NCBI GenBank assembly: GCA_001564205.1
Contig: LKMY01000025.1
Coordinates: 1-13,270 of the forward strand
Length of the DNA stretch: 13,270 nt
Direction of reading: 5' to 3'
Origin: Nanohaloarchaea archaeon PL-Br10_U2g5
GTDB lineage: Archaea; Halobacteriota; Halobacteria; Halobacteriales; Haloferacaceae
Below, in pieces: positions 7,363 to 13,270 of the stretch. Positions within the stretch are counted from its first letter, which is position 1. Every line of letters begins with the position of its first letter. The notes below the pieces were generated by a model, which saw only the letters and a program-made list of their open reading frames with translations, did not search any database and had not been told where the DNA came from. Made by a program: the position numbers and the translations under genes.

Positions 7363-7625
7363 ACGCTGTTCACCTCCGTTTCAGAATCGGATCGCGTGAG
7401 CATCACGGCGAACGTGACCAGTATCAGCACCCCGCCGACGTAGACGAGGATCTGCATGGCGGCGATAAACTCCGCCTGCAGCATCACGTAGTGTACCGCG
7501 ACGCTCGTCAGGGCACCGCCCAGAAGCAACGCGGCGTGGAACACGTCGCGCGCCAGGACAACCCCGAGGCTGAACGCCAGCGTGACCGCGGCGAACAGCC
7601 CGAACGCGATAGTAGCATAAACCAT
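7359..7625 (-). CDS. nuoJ1: Complex I subunit J, N-terminal half protein
   Basis: The 88 residues match the first three helices of NuoJ. The helix YVMLQAEFIAAMQILVYVGG followed by VLILVTFAVMLT (about residues 46-77) is the most conserved stretch of the family; it contains the Tyr-Val-Gly-Gly region that in bacterial and mitochondrial complex I forms the switching helix next to the quinone site. The protein ends at SETEVNSV, just after that helix. The ATG at 7625 has a clear Shine-Dalgarno (AGGAGA, 7634-7639) 8 bases upstream, and a 49-base gap separates it from nuoI, the largest gap in the operon. Confidence 0.9.
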   Translation of the reverse strand: MVYATIAFGLFAAVTLAFSLGVVLARDVFHAALLLGGALTSVAVHYVMLQAEFIAAMQILVYVGGVLILVTFAVMLTRSDSETEVNSV

Positions 7626-7633
7626 TGTGTTTG

Positions 7634-7639
7634 TCTCCT
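7634..7639 (-). promoter_or_regulatory. Shine-Dalgarno of nuoJ1
   Basis: On the minus strand AGGAGA lies 8 bases before the nuoJ1 ATG. It is notable because other nuo genes start at overlaps with the previous stop, whereas nuoJ1 follows a 49-base gap and therefore needs its own ribosome binding site. Confidence 0.75.
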
Positions 7640-7674
7640 ATGAGAACCCCTTTGAAGATTTCGAGACGCGCCCG

Positions 7675-8136
7675 CTACTGGTAGTCGATCTCGCCGTCAC
7701 CCTCCCCGATCCACGCGCCGCGATCAGGGTTCCGGGACTCCAGCGGGTCGATACCTTTGTACCACGGGACGTTTTTGAGCTGTTCTTTGTTGAACACGAA
7801 GTCGTCTTTCGTGTCCGCGGTGAATTCGAAGTTCTGTGTTAACAGGATCGCATCGACGGGACAGACTTCCTCACACAGCCGACAGTAGATACACTGGCCG
7901 ATGTGGAGATTGTACTCCTCACCGTTTCGCTGGTCGTCTTGAACGATCTGAATCGTATCGTTCGGACAAACGTTCTCACACTGTCGACACCAGATACACC
8001 GCTCCTGGCTGAACTTGTGAACACCGCGGAACCGCGGGCTCACTTCGGGCGCGTCCTCGGGATATTCCACCGTGAACGTTTTTCCATCAAGCGCGTGTTT
8101 CATCGTCGTCGCCATCGATTTCATAAGTCCGATCAT
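7675..8136 (-). CDS. nuoI: Complex I iron-sulfur subunit I (8Fe ferredoxin type)
   Basis: NuoI carries the N6a and N6b [4Fe-4S] clusters that pass electrons towards N2 in NuoB. The 153-residue product has two complete CxxCxxCxxxCP motifs: Cys 47, 50, 53 and 57 (CIWCRQCENVCP) and Cys 82, 85, 88 and 92 (CIYCRLCEEVCP). The first 30 residues include a basic amphipathic start (MIGLMKSMATTMKHALDG) that could lie on the membrane. The C-terminus is acidic (EGDGEIDYQ). The ATG at 8136 follows the nuoH stop by one base. With no NuoG or NuoF nearby, NuoI is the outermost electron carrier encoded here and the likely point of electron entry. Confidence 0.95.
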   Translation of the reverse strand: MIGLMKSMATTMKHALDGKTFTVEYPEDAPEVSPRFRGVHKFSQERCIWCRQCENVCPNDTIQIVQDDQRNGEEYNLHIGQCIYCRLCEEVCPVDAILLTQNFEFTADTKDDFVFNKEQLKNVPWYKGIDPLESRNPDRGAWIGEGDGEIDYQ

Positions 8137-8137
8137 A

Positions 8138-9211
8138 TTACGCGATCACCCCCACGATTACGGCCGTGAGAACCAGGTTCGCGAACGATAGCACCAGCAT
8201 TCCCTTCCAGCCGATCTCGATCAGCTGGTCGATTCGGACGCGCGGAAGCGCGGCCCGGGCCCACTGCGTGAACAGGAAGAAGCCCCAGATCTTCACCACG
8301 AACCAGATGAAGCCAATGCTCTCCGGGCCGGGCCCAGAGGCGCCGCCGAGGAACGTGACGGCGAGGATCGCACCGCCGAGGAAAATGTGCACGAACTCGC
8401 CAAGGTAGAAGAGAACGAAGTACGCCGAGGAGTACTCCGTCTGATACCCGCCGACGATCTCCGTGGGTGCTTCCGGGATGTCGAACGGGTTCCGCCCGAT
8501 CTCTGCCATGTTCGCCGTGAGGAATAAGACAAACGCGAACGGATTTACGAACGCGTACCACGCCGGAATGTCGAAGCCGGCGATCGTGACGAGCGTTTCG
8601 GTCTGTGCACCGACGATGCCGCTCATCTGCAGCGTCCCCGCGAAGATCACGACCGACATCGCGGTGACGATCAACGGAATCTCATACGCGAGGTTCTGTG
8701 CGACGGCGCGGAGACCGCCGAGAAGCGAGTATTTGTTGTTCGACGCGTAGCCAGCCATCACCAGCGAGATCGACGCGATGGAGGCGAACGCGAACACCAG
8801 CGCGAAGCCGACCTCAGGGTCGGCGAGATGGAAGTTAATCGGACCGAGCTGTCCCATCGGAATCACGGCGAATCCGAGCAGCGCGGATGCCGGGAGAATA
8901 ACCGGCGCAATGTCCCACGACGGGCGATCGACGCCCTCGGGGATGATGAGCTCCTTCGCGAGCAGCTGGACGGCGGAGGCCGGGATGATGAGCAGCCCGA
9001 ACGGGCCGACGCGGTCGACGGCAATTCGATCGGTGAACGCCGCTGTGATCTTCCGTTTCGCCCACGGACCGGCAACCCCCGTGAACGCGAGGACGATGTT
9101 GCCGACAACCGCCGCAGCGATTAGCGCTGCGACGACCTCGCCGAGAACGCCCGGCAGCCCGAGCGTGTCGGCAATAAATTCGGGGAACAGCTGTACGGAG
9201 GTCGCCCCCAT
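8138..9211 (-). CDS. nuoH: Complex I membrane subunit H
   Basis: NuoH (ND1 homologue) joins the membrane and peripheral arms and forms much of the quinone chamber. The 357-residue, eight-helix protein has the conserved segments EGVDRPSWDIAPVI (about 92-105), AGYASNNKYSLLGGLRAVAQ (153-172, with the following NLAYEIPL) and NPFDIPEAPTEIVGGYQTEY (241-260). The first cytoplasmic loop reads DRIAVDRVGPFG (61-72) where most relatives have an RxGPNRVGP motif, so Gly-Pro-Asn is replaced by Ala-Val-Asp. The ATG at 9211 shares one base with the nuoCD stop (TGATG), indicating coupled translation. Confidence 0.95.
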   Translation of the reverse strand: MGATSVQLFPEFIADTLGLPGVLGEVVAALIAAAVVGNIVLAFTGVAGPWAKRKITAAFTDRIAVDRVGPFGLLIIPASAVQLLAKELIIPEGVDRPSWDIAPVILPASALLGFAVIPMGQLGPINFHLADPEVGFALVFAFASIASISLVMAGYASNNKYSLLGGLRAVAQNLAYEIPLIVTAMSVVIFAGTLQMSGIVGAQTETLVTIAGFDIPAWYAFVNPFAFVLFLTANMAEIGRNPFDIPEAPTEIVGGYQTEYSSAYFVLFYLGEFVHIFLGGAILAVTFLGGASGPGPESIGFIWFVVKIWGFFLFTQWARAALPRVRIDQLIEIGWKGMLVLSFANLVLTAVIVGVIA

Positions 9212-10875
9212 CAGCGATCCACCTCCCCGAGCACGATGTCGAGGCTCCCGAGTGCCGCGATGACGTCGGGGATGTACTCCCCGTTAGCCATCTCCGGCAG
9301 CGTCTGGAGGTTCGAGAAACACGGCGACCGGATCTTGAACCGCGCGGGCTTGTCGGTACCGTCAGCGCGGATGTAGATGCCGAGCTCGCCTTTCGCACCC
9401 TCGACGGCGCGGTAGATCTCGGTATCGTCGTCCGGGCGAAGCGTGCGGGGCACGTTCGACTGAATGTTCCGCTCGTCTTCGGGCCAGTCTTCGAGCAGAT
9501 CGATGCACTGCTCGATGATCTTCGCGGACTCCTCAACCTCACCCATCCGAACGAGTAGCCGCGAGAAGTTGTCGCATCCCTCTTCGGTGACGACGTCCCA
9601 GTCGAGCTCGTCGTAGTAGCCGTACGAGTCGTCACGGCGGAGGTCGTAATCGACACCGGAGCCGCGAGCGACTGGACCGGTCGCGCCGTAGTTCTTCGCG
9701 ACCTCGGGTGGAAGAATCCCCGTATCTATCGTCCGCATCTGGAAGATCTCGTTGGAGGTGATGAGGTTGTGGTACTCCTCGACGGAGCCCGGCAGCTGGT
9801 CGAGGAAGTCGCGGGTCTTCGAGAAGAACTCATCGCGCGGCTCCGGAAGGTCCCAGACGACGCCGCCGAGCCGGAAGTAGTTGAACATCAGCCGCTGGCC
9901 CGTCAGGTCTTCCAAGAGGTCTTGTACACGCTCGCGGTCGTTGATCGCGTACATGAACGTCGCCGTGAAGTCGCCGTTCACGTCGAGCGCGAACGTCGCG
10001 AGCGCGAGCATGTGGGCGGCGATCCGGCACATCTCTGCGCCCATCGTCCGGATGATCTGTGCGTATTCCGGGACCTCGATCTCCGCGAGGTCTTCGGCTG
10101 CGCGGGCGTACGCCCACTCGTTGAGCAGCCCCGCCGAGATGTAATCCCAGCGGTCCGGATACGGCATGATCTGGTGGCGGTACGTCCCGTTCTGTGCCAT
10201 CTGCTCCTCACAGCGGTGGAGGTAGCCGATATCGGATTCGACGTCGACGACCTGCTCACCGTCGAGGACGGTCTTCAGGTGGAGAACCCCGTGTGTCGCC
10301 GGGTGGTGCGGCCCAATGTTGAGGAACATCGTGTCGGACTCGTCGTCTCTGTGATGTTCCTGCAACGGGTTCGCGTGTGCCGGCAGCGTGGCGATCTGCG
10401 GCTGGTCCTGATCGTAGTCCATCGCCATCGGATGTCCCTGCCAGGTCTCCGGTAGGAGGATCCGACGCAGGTCGGGGTGGTCATCGTACTGGATCCCAAT
10501 GAGGTCGTACGCCTCTCGCTCGTGCCAGTCAGCGGTGCGGAAAACGGGTTCCGCCGACTCCGAGACGGGATTGTCTTTGTCCGCGGGGACGATGATACTG
10601 ACCTCCTGCGTCGGGTCGTCGTACTTTTTCAGGTGGTAGATCGACTCGTATCGGTTCTCGTACTCCTGTGCGGAGACCACGGAGAGGTGGTCGTATCCCG
10701 CCTGCTCTTTCAGCAGCGAGAGCGTTTGCTGGACCGTGTCCGGTCGGATGACGAATCCAGGCGCGTTCAGGTGGTCGTCGCGATCGACGACGAGGTCGCC
10801 GAGGAGCGCCTCGAGTTCGTCCGGAGTGCGTTCGAGTGCCGCGTCGTCGGTGGTGTCTGGTCGTTCGAGGCTCAT
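9211..10875 (-). CDS. nuoCD: Fused complex I subunits C and D
   Basis: The 554-residue protein joins the 30 kDa (NuoC) and 49 kDa (NuoD) subunits, which with NuoB form the quinone-reducing module. The NuoC part (about 15-155) contains its signature with WHEREAYDLIGIQYDDHPDL at 117-136, then RRILLPETWQGHPM. The NuoD part starts near 183 with FLNIGPHHPATHGVLHL, which supplies the quinone-site loop histidines (190, 191, 195). Further NuoD hallmarks are YPDRWDYISAGLLNEWAYA, RLGGVVWDLPEP, ARGSGVDYDLRRDDSYGYY and the C-terminal RSPCFSNLQTLPEMANGEY segment ending GEVDR. The ATG at 10875 overlaps the nuoB stop as ATGA. The fusion is also found in E. coli and other haloarchaea. Confidence 0.96.
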   Translation of the reverse strand: MSLERPDTTDDAALERTPDELEALLGDLVVDRDDHLNAPGFVIRPDTVQQTLSLLKEQAGYDHLSVVSAQEYENRYESIYHLKKYDDPTQEVSIIVPADKDNPVSESAEPVFRTADWHEREAYDLIGIQYDDHPDLRRILLPETWQGHPMAMDYDQDQPQIATLPAHANPLQEHHRDDESDTMFLNIGPHHPATHGVLHLKTVLDGEQVVDVESDIGYLHRCEEQMAQNGTYRHQIMPYPDRWDYISAGLLNEWAYARAAEDLAEIEVPEYAQIIRTMGAEMCRIAAHMLALATFALDVNGDFTATFMYAINDRERVQDLLEDLTGQRLMFNYFRLGGVVWDLPEPRDEFFSKTRDFLDQLPGSVEEYHNLITSNEIFQMRTIDTGILPPEVAKNYGATGPVARGSGVDYDLRRDDSYGYYDELDWDVVTEEGCDNFSRLLVRMGEVEESAKIIEQCIDLLEDWPEDERNIQSNVPRTLRPDDDTEIYRAVEGAKGELGIYIRADGTDKPARFKIRSPCFSNLQTLPEMANGEYIPDVIAALGSLDIVLGEVDR

Positions 10876-11570
10876 GGCGAATCAGCGAAGTTGTACCGCA
10901 TGGCGAGTTCGTCCTCTTCGATCTGGTCTGCGAGCTTCTCGACGAGCTCGTCGCGTTCGAGGTCGGAGAACTCCTCTAACTCGTACGGTTTGACGGTCAC
11001 GGGTGCGGCCTCGCCGTTGGCGACGCGCTCTTGCAGCTTCACGACGCCGTAGACGAGTGCTTCAGGTCGGGGGGGACAGCCCGGGACGTGGATGTCTATC
11101 GGGATGACCTCCTCGGCGCCTTTGATCACGTTGTACCCCTCCTGGAACGGACCGCCGGAGATGGTACACGAGCCCATGCCGACGACGAACTTCGGCTCGG
11201 GCATCTGGTCGTAGACGCGCTTCATCCGCGGCGCGAACTTCGAGACGATCGTCCCGGGGACGATCATCACGTCGGCCTGTCGCGGCGAGGCGCGGGGAAC
11301 GCCGCTCCCGAACCGGTCGAGGTCGTGTTTCACCGCGTACGTGTGCATCATCTCGATGCTGCAGCAGGCGATACCGAACTGCAGCATGAACATCGAGGAG
11401 CCGCGACACCAGTTCATGAACTTATCGAACTTCGTGAGGATGAACGGCGAGGAGCCGAACGCCTCACGGAGCCGAGAGTTGAACCGATCTCCTTGGCCGG
11501 TCATCCGGGCGTCCCGGGTCTCGGTTACGACTTGCGATTCGTCGGTGATAAATGGTTGATCGCTGCTCAT
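10872..11570 (-). CDS. nuoB: Complex I subunit B, binds cluster N2
   Basis: NuoB holds the terminal [4Fe-4S] cluster N2, the direct electron donor to quinone. All four ligands are visible in the 232-residue protein: tandem C69-C70 (IACCSIEMM), C135 (GMGSCTISGGPF) and C165 (VPGCPPRPEAL). The region from about 50 to 185 is highly conserved. An N-terminal extension of about 35 polar residues and an acidic C-terminal tail (LADQIEEDELAMRYNF) lie outside the core. The ATG at 11570 shares one base with the nuoA TAA, and the 3' end overlaps nuoCD by 4 bases. Confidence 0.96.
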   Translation of the reverse strand: MSSDQPFITDESQVVTETRDARMTGQGDRFNSRLREAFGSSPFILTKFDKFMNWCRGSSMFMLQFGIACCSIEMMHTYAVKHDLDRFGSGVPRASPRQADVMIVPGTIVSKFAPRMKRVYDQMPEPKFVVGMGSCTISGGPFQEGYNVIKGAEEVIPIDIHVPGCPPRPEALVYGVVKLQERVANGEAAPVTVKPYELEEFSDLERDELVEKLADQIEEDELAMRYNFADSP

Positions 11571-11986
11571 TAGTTGAGGTCACGCTCCGTCTTTCTGCTG
11601 GCCGCGAGGGGGCTCCGGGCCCAGCTGATGGCACCGGACCGCCACGCCCAGACGAGTCCGATCGCGAGGATTCCGACGAACGTCAACATCGGCCACAGTA
11701 GATCCATCATCGGCACACCCGCCTCGATCGACGGGCGGTAGATGACGGCCCACGGGAACAGCAACACGGTCTCGATGTCGAAGACGACGAACAACAACGC
11801 GACCATGTAGTACTGGATGTTGAAGCGGATCTTCGTCGTGCCCGTTGGGGTCTCTCCAGACTCGTAGGTGGTACTTTTACCGGTCTCAGGCACGCTCGGA
11901 CGAAGTAACGCCGACACCGTCATCATCCCGATCGGGATGAGAAGGCCGACGGCCGCCAAGGCGCCGATAGCTATCCAATCGCTCAT
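11570..11986 (-). CDS. nuoA: Complex I membrane subunit A
   Basis: NuoA (ND3 homologue) is a three-helix subunit packed against NuoH; its first loop reaches into the quinone site. The 138-residue product shows the family signature: YESGETPTG at 41-49, then RFNIQYYMVALLFVVFDIET (54-73) and the VLLFPWA that follows. The loop has Ser where mitochondrial ND3 and many bacteria have the switch Cys (YECG). The C-terminus is basic (SPLAASRKTERDLN). It is the first gene of the operon; the ATG at 11986 has no clear Shine-Dalgarno, and TATA-like elements lie 40-60 bases upstream. Confidence 0.95.
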   Translation of the reverse strand: MSDWIAIGALAAVGLLIPIGMMTVSALLRPSVPETGKSTTYESGETPTGTTKIRFNIQYYMVALLFVVFDIETVLLFPWAVIYRPSIEAGVPMMDLLWPMLTFVGILAIGLVWAWRSGAISWARSPLAASRKTERDLN

Positions 11987-12023
11987 ATGGGTCTGTAACG
12001 TGCTGGGGTTTGAACCGCCCCCT

Positions 12024-12046
12024 GATAAGCGTTGAGTCTTTTATCG
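12024..12046 (-). promoter_or_regulatory. Candidate promoter of the nuo operon
   Basis: Two TATA-like runs are visible upstream of nuoA on the minus strand: CGATAAAAG (12038-12046) and GCTTATCAG (12022-12030). Using the usual spacing of about 27 bases, they would give transcripts with leaders of roughly 30 and 14 bases. I cannot tell which is used. An inverted repeat (12047-12075) abuts the upstream side of the first element. Confidence 0.4.
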
Positions 12047-12075
12047 CAACGGGGTTGCATGCTCGAGCCCCGTTG
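12047..12075. repeat. Inverted repeat between purE and nuoA
   Basis: CAACGGGG at 12047-12054 and CCCCGTTG at 12068-12075 form a perfect 8-bp inverted repeat around 13 bases that themselves contain GCATGC. It lies downstream of purE and directly upstream of the TATA-like CGATAAAAG of nuoA. It may be an operator, a transcript-end hairpin of purE, or both. No T-run follows it. Confidence 0.6.
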
Positions 12076-12158
12076 AGAGCGGTTCAGGCGCGTGATCGTG
12101 GATCAATCCGGGTGGATCGTCCCTCTCGCAGCAGTGCCCCCGCGTCCCACGTCCCGCG

Positions 12159-12776
12159 CTACTCGTCGTCCCTCGCGCGGAAGCCGTCGATCCCGAGATC
12201 GTGGAGAGCGACCGAGACGCCAGCCACGCCGCTTTTTAAACCCTCGTGGTACTCGACCAGTCGCGACTCGATCGCTTCGTGCTCGCGCGCGAGCACCTGC
12301 GCGGCCGATAACCCGGCGTTGAACGATTTTCCGGCGTCGACCGCGACGATCGGTGCGCCGGTCGGCATTCCGATCACCGAGTCGACCGACTTCTCCTGGA
12401 CCGGGACGCCGATCACGGGGATCGGGTACGCGATCGATGCGGTCATGTTCGGGAGGTCGGCCGACTTCCCACCGGCGCCGGCGATTATCACGTCCAACCC
12501 GCGGGCGGCCGCCGTCTCTGCGTAGACGTACATCAGCTCCGGCGTGCGATGCGCGGAGACGACGTAGCTCTCGTAGGTGAACCGCGCGTCAGGCGCCTCG
12601 TGAAAGTCGGTCTGTTCGGCGAACCCGAGTTCGTCGAGCGCGTCGTACGCTCCCTCCATCACCGGGAGGTCGGAGTCCGAGCCCATGATGATCCCGACGT
12701 CCGGGGTCGTTTCCGGGTCGGCGTCCGCGTCGGCTTCGGCTTCGAGTCGGTCGATGAGGTCTTGCACCGTAGTCAT
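12159..12776 (-). CDS. purE: Phosphoribosylaminoimidazole carboxylase PurE (N5-CAIR mutase type)
   Basis: PurE acts in de novo purine synthesis, making 4-carboxyaminoimidazole ribonucleotide. The 205-residue product has an acidic N-terminal extension of about 25 residues (LEAEADADADPETT), then the fold with GSDSD (32-36), SAHRTP (74-79, active-site H76), AGAGGKSADLPNM (99-111), PVIGVPVQEKSVDSV and GMPTGAPI. The SADLPN loop differs from the usual bacterial AAHLPG. The ATG at 12776 is chosen because TTATAA sits at leaderless distance; the frame extends only to a TTG at 12782. Its usual partner purK is not in the window. The family is sure; whether it is a strict mutase or uses carbon dioxide directly is not shown. 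Confidence 0.93.
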   Translation of the reverse strand: MTTVQDLIDRLEAEADADADPETTPDVGIIMGSDSDLPVMEGAYDALDELGFAEQTDFHEAPDARFTYESYVVSAHRTPELMYVYAETAAARGLDVIIAGAGGKSADLPNMTASIAYPIPVIGVPVQEKSVDSVIGMPTGAPIVAVDAGKSFNAGLSAAQVLAREHEAIESRLVEYHEGLKSGVAGVSVALHDLGIDGFRARDDE

Positions 12777-12797
12777 GGGCAAGTGTTGATCGGGCGC

Positions 12798-12803
12798 TTA
12801 TAA
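12798..12803 (-). promoter_or_regulatory. TATA box of purE
   Basis: TTATAA is centred about 25 bases before the purE ATG at 12776, and there is no Shine-Dalgarno between, so the mRNA is expected to start at or very near the ATG (leaderless). The motif is self-complementary, but only the minus-strand gene is positioned to use it. Confidence 0.65.
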
Positions 12804-13128
12804 GGAAGTGCGGAATTCGGCGGAGACGCCAGCAGCGTCGACAGACACATCAGTGAACGGTCTCACCGAACACCGTGCCACCGACAAGAACTCCGTGCCG
12901 CGCACAGAGCGCATCGGTAGCGAAGGTCGACGCGCTATGACGGATCGCCGGCCGGCGGTAGTTCACCCCGAAGCTACCACATCGACTGCGGGGTAGAACT
13001 GATCGGCGAAGCGGCCGAAGGACGCTGGCAGGGAGGCGGTGTCAGGCTTCGTCGACGACGTCGCGTGCACCTGAATTCAGTACGCTCGACGAGCTCGCGA
13101 TCGAACGTGGCGCGTGCGGACACAACGA

Positions 13129-13134
13129 TTATAA
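13129..13134 (+). promoter_or_regulatory. TATA box of the right-edge regulator gene
   Basis: TTATAA would place the transcription start near 13158, giving a leader of about 15 bases that contains the Shine-Dalgarno motif. The box lies within a short inverted repeat, ACGAT (13125-13129) and ATCGT (13143-13147). Confidence 0.55.
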
Positions 13135-13159
13135 CCGCTCTTATCGTACTCCTATAGTT

Positions 13160-13165
13160 GAGGTG
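13160..13165 (+). promoter_or_regulatory. Shine-Dalgarno deciding the GTG start at 13173
   Basis: GAGGTG is a strong match to the complement of the archaeal 16S rRNA 3' end and stands 7 bases before the GTG at 13173. It supports that codon over the in-frame TTG at 13158, which overlaps the motif. Confidence 0.7.
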
Positions 13166-13172
13166 TGTTATC

Positions 13173-13270
13173 GTGAAACATTGTACAGGGGACTCACCGC
13201 TCGTCGACATCGCGTATCTCACACGGTCTGAACATCGCGTTTCGACGCTCATCGCCCTGACAGAGCGTCC
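13173..13270 (+). CDS. N-terminus of a probable winged-helix transcriptional regulator (runs off window)
   Basis: Only the first 32 codons are present, reading VKHCTGDSPLVDIAYLTRSE and then HRVSTLIALTER; the GTG is expected to be read as Met. The phrase DIAYLTRSEHRVSTLIALTER closely resembles the first helices of the many haloarchaeal helix-turn-helix regulators that begin with a DIAYLA-SEHRV-VL-AL-E pattern, so the missing part should hold the recognition helix and a ligand or dimerisation domain. The frame has a stop at 13155-13157, so the start cannot lie far upstream. Identification rests on a short fragment. Confidence 0.65.
   Translation, partial: MKHCTGDSPLVDIAYLTRSEHRVSTLIALTER

Larger units (their letters stand above)
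12777..13172. other. Non-coding stretch between divergent purE and regulator genes
   Basis: These 396 bases separate two divergently transcribed genes and hold both promoters at their ends. The middle (about 12830-13115) has short open frames on both strands, whose translations are low-complexity and arginine-rich or lack any family resemblance. A weak hairpin (GGTAG ... CTACC, 12957-12978) is the only structure I noticed. I see no tRNA, repeat array or mobile element remnant. Confidence 0.6.

Noticed and set aside
6997..7625. nuoJ as a pseudogene or frameshifted gene
   Set aside because: Both parts have sound start and stop codons in a normal ATGA overlap, and a two-part NuoJ is known in haloarchaea.
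11996..12020. Possible tRNA T-arm (minus strand GGTTCAAACC)
   Set aside because: The matching 5' acceptor strand, D-arm and anticodon arm are absent in the preceding 70 bases, so it is only a chance T-loop-like string.
12808..12996. 62-codon plus-strand open frame between purE and the regulator
   Set aside because: It begins within the purE promoter region, has no ribosome binding site and shows no family resemblance.
12974..13252. 92-codon minus-strand open frame in the right intergenic region
   Set aside because: It overlaps the start of the right-edge regulator gene on the opposite strand, is rich in Arg, Pro and Ser near its end, and has no promoter or ribosome site that I can see.
1..13270. 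Mobile elements, CRISPR arrays, toxin-antitoxin or defence genes
   Set aside because: I read both strands and saw no transposase, integrase, terminal inverted repeats, spaced direct repeats or defence-type motifs; the gene content is conserved housekeeping.

Overview
The window is chromosomal DNA from a halophilic archaeon of the class Halobacteria, most likely Halorubrum or a close relative. The evidence is visibly GC-rich sequence, strongly acidic proteins, AT-rich TATA-like boxes about 27 bases upstream of start codons with almost no leader, and archaeal SRP19 and Gar1. Gene content looks like conserved core genome; I see no insertion sequence, phage gene, CRISPR array, rRNA or tRNA.

Layout. 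Left end, plus strand: the 3' part of a sensor histidine kinase gene (2-607), then a short pair for SRP19 (671-949) and the H/ACA RNP protein Gar1 (952-1182), which abut or overlap by 4 bases. A small zinc-ribbon protein gene of unknown function converges on gar1 from the minus strand (1207-1479). From 11986 down to 1609 the minus strand carries an eleven-gene complex I operon in the order nuoA-B-CD-H-I-J1-J2-K-L-M-N, nearly all joined by start/stop overlaps of 1 to 8 bases or single-base gaps. Upstream of nuoA, on the same strand, is purE (12159-12776) with its own leaderless-type promoter. After a 396-base non-coding stretch, a plus-strand gene starts at 13173 and runs off the right edge; its N-terminus resembles haloarchaeal winged-helix regulators.

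How the genes work together. The operon encodes the membrane arm (A, H, J, K, L, M, N) and the quinone-reducing connecting module (B, CD, I) of a proton-pumping oxidoreductase. The NADH-oxidising module (NuoE, F, G) is absent between and beside these genes, as is known for haloarchaeal complex I, so the electron donor is not evident from the locus. NuoC and NuoD are fused, and NuoJ is encoded as two separate proteins.

The most unusual items are a three-fold 15-residue tandem repeat that copies the end of the ATP-binding N-box of the histidine kinase, sequence departures in PurE and NuoH at normally conserved sites, and an 8-bp-stem inverted repeat just upstream of the nuo promoter region. I found no convincing wholly new system; most of the window is an ordinary, well-conserved locus.
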